Below, piece by piece: positions 6,809-9,777 of a stretch of 9,777 nucleotides of DNA. Where the stretch lies: positions 1-9,777 of the forward strand of contig JAOZGV010000100.1 in the NCBI GenBank assembly GCA_026015225.1, written 5' to 3'. The notes beneath the pieces are model-generated. The model was not told the origin of the DNA. It did no database searches and saw nothing but the letters and a program-made list of their open reading frames with translations. This DNA comes from Candidatus Bathyarchaeota archaeon. Its GTDB lineage: Archaea > Thermoproteota > Bathyarchaeia > 40CM-2-53-6 > RBG-13-38-9. How positions within the stretch are numbered: the stretch's first letter is position 1; each line of letters begins with the position of its first letter. Position numbers and translations under genes: made by a program.

Positions 6809-7312
6809 ATGTGGAAAATGATTGCAGATAGGTTAAAAGACCACCCAGAAAGGTTAGATGTAGCCCGAACTCTAATTGAAAATGGTTTAAGCATTAAAGA
6901 AAGTAAGATTTACTGTAACGATATAGAGATACCGCCAATACGAATTGCCAGAGTGGCAAAAGTAGATCGAAGAACAGTATCGCATACAATACAAATGATC
7001 GAAGATGATGAGAATTTATCCAAAATATTTAGTAATATTAGATCTTCTGGCCATTCTTTAAGGGATGTAGCAAGATATTTGGAACTTGGTGTGGTAGAAA
7101 TTATTCCTACGGATGCAAAAACTCATGGCATATTAGCTCGAGCTTCATCTTTGATCGCTAAAAAAAACATCAGTATTCGCCAAGCAATAGTTGATGACCC
7201 TGAGCTATCACCTGAACCCAAACTTATGCTCATAACTGAGAAAAAGATGCCAGCAGAATTAATACCCGAATTTTTAAAAATAGAAGGAGTCTCTAAAGTC
7301 TCAATCTATTAA
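6809..7312 (+). CDS. HTH-ACT predicted regulator of amino acid metabolism (COG2150)
   Basis: 167 residues, the normal size for this archaeal family. The N-terminal part starts MWKMIADRLKDHPERLDVA and contains a helix-turn-helix at about 42-62, with IPPIRIARVAKVDRRTV resembling a recognition region. Residues about 94-167 form an ACT domain: VVEIIPTDAKTHGILAR is strand and helix 1, then ISIRQAIVDDPELSPEPKL and the end strand IEGVSKVSIY. ACT domains usually bind amino acids, so it is expected to be a DNA-binding regulator whose activity depends on an amino acid; its targets are unknown. It has its own TATA box and is divergent from the LUD-like gene, so the two may share a control region. No amino-acid biosynthesis gene is nearby. 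Confidence 0.9.
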   Translation: MWKMIADRLKDHPERLDVARTLIENGLSIKESKIYCNDIEIPPIRIARVAKVDRRTVSHTIQMIEDDENLSKIFSNIRSSGHSLRDVARYLELGVVEIIPTDAKTHGILARASSLIAKKNISIRQAIVDDPELSPEPKLMLITEKKMPAELIPEFLKIEGVSKVSIY

Positions 7313-7419
7313 TATAATGTTGGATAAAAATCAGCCGAAGACTTCTCCCTCTCTTAAATTGCCGTCTTATCTTATAATAATTGCAAAGTCCAGCAACAGA
7401 TATATATGATCTCTGATAA

Positions 7420-7638
7420 TGGAAGCCAGAAAAAACTGCGAAAATAGATAAAATTCCATCAGAAAATTTCTATACCACTGCTATATACTTAGATTCTTCA
7501 TACATAAAACCAAGAGGAATTATATCTTAAAAAGAGATAGAAGAGATTCTAGAAATGGCTAACACTGCCTTAGAAAAAGGCGATACCGATATTCTATTCA
7601 CAGGACATTATGAAAAAACTTATTCAAAAACAAATTAA
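7420..7638 (+). pseudogene. remnant of an unidentified gene
   Basis: One frame is open from 7420 to TAA 7636-7638 except for a single TAA at 7528-7530. Before the stop it reads IPSENFYTTAIYLDSSYIK and PRGIIS; after it, KEIEEILEMANTALEKGD then TDILFTGHYEKTYSKTN. The second half has the amphipathic pattern of a helix followed by a strand and looks like real coding sequence. No start codon or ribosome site fits the upstream end, which runs back to TGA TAA. I read it as the tail of a lost gene with a nonsense mutation; chance in AT-rich DNA is the alternative. Family unknown. Confidence 0.35.
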
Positions 7639-7665
7639 ACCTTATAATTTCCTGCTAGTTGGTTC

Positions 7666-7679
7666 TAGCGCGCGCGCTA
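7666..7679. repeat. TAGCGCGCGCGCTA palindrome
   Basis: A perfect 14-bp palindrome with ten consecutive alternating G/C bases in AT-rich DNA. It lies about 105 bases upstream of the RHH-cluster TATA box and is likely to adopt a cruciform or Z-like form under torsion. Confidence 0.75.
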
Positions 7680-7744
7680 ACTAAACGGTTGTTTTTTGGG
7701 TTATTGTGGTAATACCTTCTTATGCATCAGATCATATGTTTAGC

Positions 7745-7760
7745 GCTTAAATGCTTAAGC
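7745..7760. repeat. hairpin GCTTAA-ATGC-TTAAGC
   Basis: Perfect 6-bp arms with a 4-base centre, about 20 bases upstream of the TATA box. It ends in the 8-bp palindrome GCTTAAGC, also found in the GYD leader at 8487-8494. Could be an operator for one of the RHH proteins. Confidence 0.5.
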
Positions 7761-7780
7761 CAATACCCTTATAAGCTGGT

Positions 7781-7790
7781 AAGTATATAT
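7781..7790 (+). promoter_or_regulatory. TATA box of the RHH cluster
   Basis: AGTATATATG lies about 45 bases before the ATG at 7830 and about 25 before 7810, leaving room for the AAGGTGA ribosome site at 7816-7822 in the leader. Confidence 0.5.
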
Positions 7791-7815
7791 GTGTATATGT
7801 AGATAAGCAAAATTT

Positions 7816-7822
7816 AAGGTGA
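7816..7822 (+). promoter_or_regulatory. strong AAGGTGA ribosome site
   Basis: A near-ideal archaeal Shine-Dalgarno sequence 7 bases before ATG 7830. This is among the best ribosome sites in the window yet serves an ORF of only 20 codons. Confidence 0.7.
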
Positions 7823-7829
7823 ATAAACA

Positions 7830-7944
7830 ATGACAACAAACACAATAATAAGACGAGGCGTATGGCATTTTGCTTACTGGAAAAACATGTAACACGTGCG
7901 ATTCGTGTAAAAAATTAAAATTAAAAATTGATGTAGGTAAGTAA
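7830..7944 (+). pseudogene. short ORF, possibly a frameshifted CxxCxxC mini-protein
   Basis: From ATG 7830, with the AAGGTGA site, the frame gives 20 residues (MTTNTIIRRGVWHFAYWKNM) and stops at TAA 7890-7892. The +1 frame, open from 7852, reads YGILLTGKTCNTCDSCKKL and ends KIDVGK at TAA 7942-7944, one base before the ATG of the next gene. Its C-x2-C-x2-C (Cys codons at 7888, 7897, 7906) looks like part of a metal-binding knuckle, and the tight junction is what an operon gene would show. A +1 shift between 7852 and 7890 would join the good start to the Cys motif, giving about 38 residues. It could be a real frameshift mutation, a sequencing error, programmed shifting, or just a leader peptide. 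No family recognised. Confidence 0.4.
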
Positions 7945-7945
7945 A

Positions 7946-8089
7946 ATGGGTAGAATCAACGTGGAGCTCCCAGACGAACTGGAAAAGGAGCTCAGGTTTA
8001 AGACCGTCGAAAGATTTGGTGGGAAAAAGGGCGACCTATCCAAAGCTGTCGAAGAAGCTGTAAAAATATGGATTGTTAAAGAAAAATAG
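7946..8089 (+). CDS. 47-residue ribbon-helix-helix protein
   Basis: This short gene encodes 47 residues beginning MGRINVELPDELEKELRFK and ending at TAG 8087-8089. It fits the RHH fold almost ideally: DNA-contacting strand RINVELP (3-9), helix 1 DELEKELRFKTVERFG (10-25), the turn GKKGDLS and helix 2 SKAVEEAVKIWIVKEK (32-47). The RxxVxLP strand and the KGDLSKAVEEA segment are typical of short archaeal CopG-like proteins I recall. Expected role: dimeric DNA-binding regulator, possibly of its own cluster. A weak AGGTAA lies 6 bases before the ATG, and the stop of the preceding frame is one base away, suggesting coupled translation. It ends 30 bases before the next RHH gene. Its codons are richer in G and C than nearby DNA. 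Confidence 0.82.
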   Translation: MGRINVELPDELEKELRFKTVERFGGKKGDLSKAVEEAVKIWIVKEK

Positions 8090-8119
8090 AAACGCCCACT
8101 ATGGAAATAAGTGATTTTA

Positions 8120-8362
8120 ATGCAACGAAGGCAACCACTAAATTATGAAAATCAAGACGTTTCAAGACAGTTTACAGAATTGATGCGATTCCGCTGCACG
8201 CGAAGACTTAGAGAATTATTTGAAGATGTTGCTGAAAAGCGGGGTCAAACAAACGGATCATTGCTTCGTTTTCTCATGGATCAATTTATAAAAGCAGACC
8301 GAAGGGGTTGGAAGCCAAGATTGAACAAATTCATGTTTAGCGAGCTCGAGAGAGATGATTAA
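8120..8362 (+). CDS. second ribbon-helix-helix protein
   Basis: 80 residues from ATG 8120; a GTG at 8111 is in frame and would add three residues. I prefer the ATG because GTGAT at 8111-8115 could be the ribosome site, though the support is weak. The RHH core is strand LMRFRCT (21-27), helix 1 RRLRELFEDVAEKRG (28-42), then helix 2 GSLLRFLMDQFIKAD (46-60); the MRFRCT strand and AEKRG turn match the family. Extensions on both sides (20 residues N-terminal, 20 basic-then-acidic residues C-terminal) set it apart from the 47-residue neighbour and may serve partner or ligand contact. Likely transcribed with the preceding RHH gene. Two different RHH proteins in a row suggests a small regulatory module; neither is paired with a recognisable toxin. 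Confidence 0.78.
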   Translation: MQRRQPLNYENQDVSRQFTELMRFRCTRRLRELFEDVAEKRGQTNGSLLRFLMDQFIKADRRGWKPRLNKFMFSELERDD

Positions 8363-8374
8363 TTCTAAGGGAGT

Positions 8375-8411
8375 AAGGAAATGCGAGTTTGTATTTTGTA
8401 AGTATTTCCTT
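8375..8411. repeat. inverted repeat AAGGAAAT-21-ATTTCCTT
   Basis: Perfect 8-bp arms 12 bases after the RHH stop. The right arm runs on into TTT, so it may act as a terminator or 3' stabiliser of the RHH message; the loop is long. Confidence 0.45.
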
Positions 8412-8442
8412 TTGAATCTAGAATTGTAGCATAAGTTGATTC

Positions 8443-8449
8443 CTTATAC
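8443..8449 (+). promoter_or_regulatory. TATA box of the GYD gene
   Basis: CTTATAC is centred about 25 bases before 8470-8472, exactly where the first stem of the GYD leader begins. Confidence 0.45.
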
Positions 8450-8469
8450 ACGTCCAAACCACAAAATAA

Positions 8470-8554
8470 AGCGCTCATAGTATGAGGCTTAAGCGTTTCT
8501 TACCTAAAATGCTTCTCATACCTTCGCGCTATAAATAATCATAAGGAGGTAAGA
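8470..8554 (+). promoter_or_regulatory. structured 5' leader with anti-ribosome-site element
   Basis: Nested stems: AGCGC (8470-8474) with GCGCT (8526-8530); GTATGAG (8480-8486) with CTCATAC (8515-8521); inside, AAGC (8491-8494) with GCTT (8511-8514). TATGAG (8481-8486) can instead pair with CTCATA (8474-8479), so two foldings exclude each other. The inner loop contains TCTTACCT (8498-8505), a perfect 8-base complement of AGGTAAGA (8547-8554) overlapping the ribosome site of the GYD gene. The layout is that of a translational switch, but it is inferred by eye only. Confidence 0.45.
8545..8550 (+). promoter_or_regulatory. GGAGGT ribosome site deciding a TTG start
   Basis: A canonical site 6 bases before TTG 8557. 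It makes the TTG far more likely than the in-frame ATG at 8581, which would remove the first strand of the GYD domain. Confidence 0.8.
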
Positions 8555-8556
8555 TC

Positions 8557-8823
8557 TTGCTCTTTATAACATTGGTAAAGATGAGACGATATATAACGAA
8601 GGATGACATGGATAGAATAAAGGTGGGTTTAAAGAAATCTGAGAAGGTTGGAGCAAAAACATTGTCGATGTATTTTACACTTGGCAGATATGATGCCGTT
8701 TTAGTTTCAGATTGCCCTGATGAAAAAACCCACATGAAGATGGCTATGCAGTTTGGTGATATCGCTAGCTCCGAGACTATGGTAGCTATCCGAGTGGAAG
8801 AAGTTGAAAAACTACTTGAATAA
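8557..8823 (+). CDS. GYD-domain protein
   Basis: 88 residues from a TTG start, nearly all one GYD domain. The family pattern is visible: opening strand LFITLVKM (2-9), helix 15-30, the name motif as GRYD (43-46, usual form G-x-Y-D), DAVLVSDCPDEKTHMKMAM (46-64), and the end QFGDIASSETMVAIRVEEV (65-83). The fold is ferredoxin-like, similar to dimeric alpha-beta barrel proteins; no member is known to me to have a settled function. It has no membrane or secretion signal. It has its own TATA box about 110 bases upstream and a structured leader, so it is probably transcribed apart from the RHH pair, although an RHH-type palindrome lies in its leader. Length and start fit the family. Confidence 0.88.
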   Translation: MLFITLVKMRRYITKDDMDRIKVGLKKSEKVGAKTLSMYFTLGRYDAVLVSDCPDEKTHMKMAMQFGDIASSETMVAIRVEEVEKLLE

Positions 8824-8837
8824 CGGATGAAAAAATA

Positions 8838-8945
8838 ACCGTAGGCGAGCGATCAGCCACCCGGCACCAGCGAGGCGCCCCGCGATAGCGAATTAATAAT
8901 GGCCGCCATTCAGCGTGCGCGTAGCACTTTTTGCACTTCCAGAAA
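8838..8945. other. GC-rich island without a clear gene
   Basis: By eye about two-thirds G+C, against about one-third in the rest of the window. It contains GGCGCC, the hairpin AATGG-CCG-CCATT (8898-8910) and GCGTGCGCG. One plus frame (from 8844) is open for 37 codons, which is expected by chance in GC-rich DNA. In AT-rich archaea such islands often mark structured RNA, but no tRNA, C/D box or known RNA was recognised. Foreign DNA is the alternative. Confidence 0.45.
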
Positions 8946-9007
8946 AAGGTGAAAATAAGTGATACATCTCAAATTGGATAAAATTATAGACAATTAAGAC
9001 GTGGAAC

Positions 9008-9044
9008 TTGGGCTTCCATGTGGAATACCACGACCCAATTTTTT
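9008..9044 (+). terminator. nested hairpin followed by T6
   Basis: TTGGG (9008-9012) pairs with CCCAA (9034-9038), enclosing a second stem GTGG (9020-9023)/CCAC (9028-9031), and T6 follows at 9039-9044. This is the shape of a terminator. It lies about 185 bases after the GYD stop, so it may end the GYD transcript or a small RNA from the GC island. Confidence 0.45.
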
Positions 9045-9069
9045 ACAAACAATGCATCCACGTGGAATA
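9016..9069 (+). repeat. 12-bp direct repeat CCAYGTGGAATA
   Basis: Copies at 9016-9027 (CCATGTGGAATA) and 9058-9069 (CCACGTGGAATA), 42 bases apart. A partial copy, ACGTGGAA, starts at 8999. The second copy contains the palindrome CCACGTGG. Could be protein binding sites. Confidence 0.5.
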
Positions 9070-9222
9070 GCAAAAAAATGCGTTATCTATATCCCCCGCA
9101 CCAAGGTACCCGCACACACAATTCTATTATCAACGACGATAGCATGCGCTTTGTTGGATGGGGTTGCATAGAAAAGGGATGGTGGGAGGTTAATCGCAGT
9201 TATTTTTTATTTATAGCTGGAT

Positions 9223-9495
9223 TTAATCTTTGTTTTTCCTGCTCAGTAAGTAGAAAATAGCAAGGGTAGTAAAGTTAACTAACATAAGTATTGGCGCAAG
9301 AAAACTTGCTATTGCCAGCAATAACCAGATTGTTGAGCTTAAGCCGAGGGTAAGATTTGCAACCTCACCTATAACTCCTATAACCGCGAATATGATGCCA
9401 AGGAAAAAACAAATAGAGACCACCGTTCTCAAAAGGTCAAATGACTTCATAGCCTCTTTAAGGCACTCTAAAGATTTCTCCGACAGTTTTTCCAT
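9223..9495 (-). CDS. small two-helix membrane protein
   Basis: 90 residues from the ATG at 9495; a further in-frame start six codons upstream is less likely because the run GGGGGGTGA (9500-9508) is the ribosome site of the ATG and would lie inside the longer frame. The N-terminal 25 residues are soluble and charged (MEKLSEKSLECLKEAMKSFD). Two hydrophobic segments follow: about 27-46 (VVSICFFLGIIFAVIGVIG) and about 55-83, after the linker EVANLTLGLSS; the tail SRKNKD is positive, suggesting it faces the cytosol. No family recognised. A TATA-like sequence at 9529-9540 lies suitably upstream. The gene is enclosed by the 16-bp direct repeats and may belong to that unit. Confidence 0.7.
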   Translation of the reverse strand: MEKLSEKSLECLKEAMKSFDLLRTVVSICFFLGIIFAVIGVIGEVANLTLGLSSTIWLLLAIASFLAPILMLVNFTTLAIFYLLSRKNKD

Positions 9496-9499
9496 GATT

Positions 9500-9508
9500 T
9501 CACCCCCC
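9500..9508 (-). promoter_or_regulatory. G-rich ribosome site of the membrane protein gene
   Basis: On the minus strand GGGGGGTGA ends 4 bases before the ATG at 9495, fixing that start. Confidence 0.65.
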
Positions 9509-9528
9509 TTCAAATTGAAAAGGTTTTA

Positions 9529-9540
9529 AAAATATATTTA
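9529..9540 (-). promoter_or_regulatory. TATA box of the membrane protein gene
   Basis: TAAATATATTTT on the minus strand, about 40 bases before the ATG, predicts transcription from about 9510 and a leader of some 15 bases that contains the ribosome site. Confidence 0.5.
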
Positions 9541-9573
9541 ATTGATATGTGTATTACTCTAAATAATATTCTG

Positions 9574-9587
9574 AAAGCGCGCGCTTT
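9574..9587. repeat. AAAGCGCGCGCTTT palindrome
   Basis: A perfect 14-bp palindrome about 35-45 bases upstream of the TATA box of the membrane protein gene; it has the same CG core as the tracts at 1437 and 7666. Confidence 0.75.
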
Positions 9588-9777
9588 TATCCTAATGTAT
9601 TTCCCCCAACTTATACAATGGATTACAAATATCAGACTTCTATTTCTAGCTAAGGTTGTATAAAGTGAAATAAGTAGTACTGCTGAAGCAACTACTTTTA
9701 CCACTTCTTCCAAACTAAGTGAACGAGTAGTAGCAGTAAGTTGTGTGTGTGCGCACCAAGGTACCCGACGACGTAAT

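Larger units (their letters stand above)
7313..7829. other. gene-poor stretch before the RHH cluster
   Basis: Contains a likely gene remnant at 7420-7638, the CG palindrome at 7666-7679, a hairpin at 7745-7760 and the TATA box of the RHH cluster near 7781-7790. No intact gene was found on either strand. Confidence 0.5.
8824..9222. other. intergenic stretch between GYD and the membrane protein
   Basis: Holds the GC-rich island, the T6 hairpin, the CCAYGTGGAATA repeats and the first copy of the 16-bp repeat. A plus-strand frame from 9018 to 9260 lacks a ribosome site, has no domain-like features and overlaps the minus-strand gene; I do not consider it real. Confidence 0.5.
9097..9767. repeat. 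16-bp exact direct repeat bracketing the membrane protein gene
   Basis: CGCACCAAGGTACCCG occurs at 9097-9112 and 9752-9767. The first copy is followed by a CA tract (CGCACACACAA), the second preceded by its complement (TTGTGTGTGTGCG). The interval is 671 bp in all. These could be ends of a small inserted unit, recombination sites, or a dispersed genomic repeat. Confidence 0.6.

Noticed and set aside
1503..8099. Shared 10-mer GAAACGCCCA (inverted at 1503, direct at 8089)
   Set aside because: Many 10-base matches are expected by chance in a window of this size, and flanks do not extend the match.
7946..8362. Toxin-antitoxin system based on the RHH proteins
   Set aside because: No toxin-like partner (RelE, MazF, PIN or other) is adjacent; the neighbour is a GYD-domain protein.
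8838..8945. tRNA gene in the GC-rich island
   Set aside because: No cloverleaf, no T-loop GGTTCRA box and no paired acceptor stem on either strand.
9018..9260. 80-residue plus-strand ORF
   Set aside because: Starts inside the hairpin/repeat array, has no ribosome site, low-complexity composition, and overlaps the membrane protein gene on the other strand.
9510..9713. 67-residue minus-strand ORF upstream of the membrane protein
   Set aside because: Runs through the CG palindrome and the TATA box, TTG start without ribosome site, no recognisable pattern.

Overview
The window looks like a piece of an AT-rich archaeal chromosome. Evidence: a COG2150-type HTH-ACT regulator (an archaeal family); starts that follow an archaeal TATA box by 20-35 bases with little or no leader; GGTGA/GGAGG ribosome sites; TTG starts; ribbon-helix-helix (RHH) DNA-binding proteins of archaeal type; and a secreted protein with the C-terminal CFI box known from Nitrososphaeria and relatives. 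A Thermoproteota-type lineage (Bathyarchaeia or Nitrososphaeria-like) is my best guess; it rests on family resemblance, not on any marker gene.

Layout. 1-662: 3' part of a HAD phosphatase-like gene. 663-1752: gene-poor stretch with a small RHH gene (1241-1399) inside a pair of imperfect inverted repeats, a row of GTTTGAATA repeats, and a decayed minus-strand gene (1514-1719). 1753-5701: four plus-strand genes, each apparently with its own control region: a 12-helix MFS transporter, a GNAT acetyltransferase, a secreted GOLD-like/CFI-box protein and an HD-domain phosphohydrolase. 5823-7312: a conserved protein of LUD/NagB-like appearance (minus) diverging from the COG2150 regulator (plus), both with TATA boxes about 25-30 bases from the start codon. 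7313-7829: another gene-poor stretch with a gene remnant and a (CG)n palindrome.

7830-8823 is a small regulatory cluster: a very short ORF with a strong ribosome site (possibly a frameshifted CxxCxxC protein), two consecutive RHH genes (one only 47 codons), then a GYD-domain gene. The GYD gene has a predicted structured 5' leader with nested stems, two mutually exclusive pairings and an 8-base perfect complement to its own ribosome site. This is the strongest candidate here for an undescribed regulatory element. 8824-9777 holds a GC-rich island, a hairpin followed by T6, a small two-helix membrane protein (minus), and a 16-bp exact direct repeat flanked by CA/TG tracts on either side of that gene.

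The ordinary genes (HAD, MFS, GNAT, HD, LUD-like, COG2150) do not form an obvious pathway; the spacing suggests mostly single-gene transcripts. The unusual content is in the intergenic DNA: palindromic CG tracts, flanking repeats, gene relics and the GYD leader. All structure and homology statements were made by eye.
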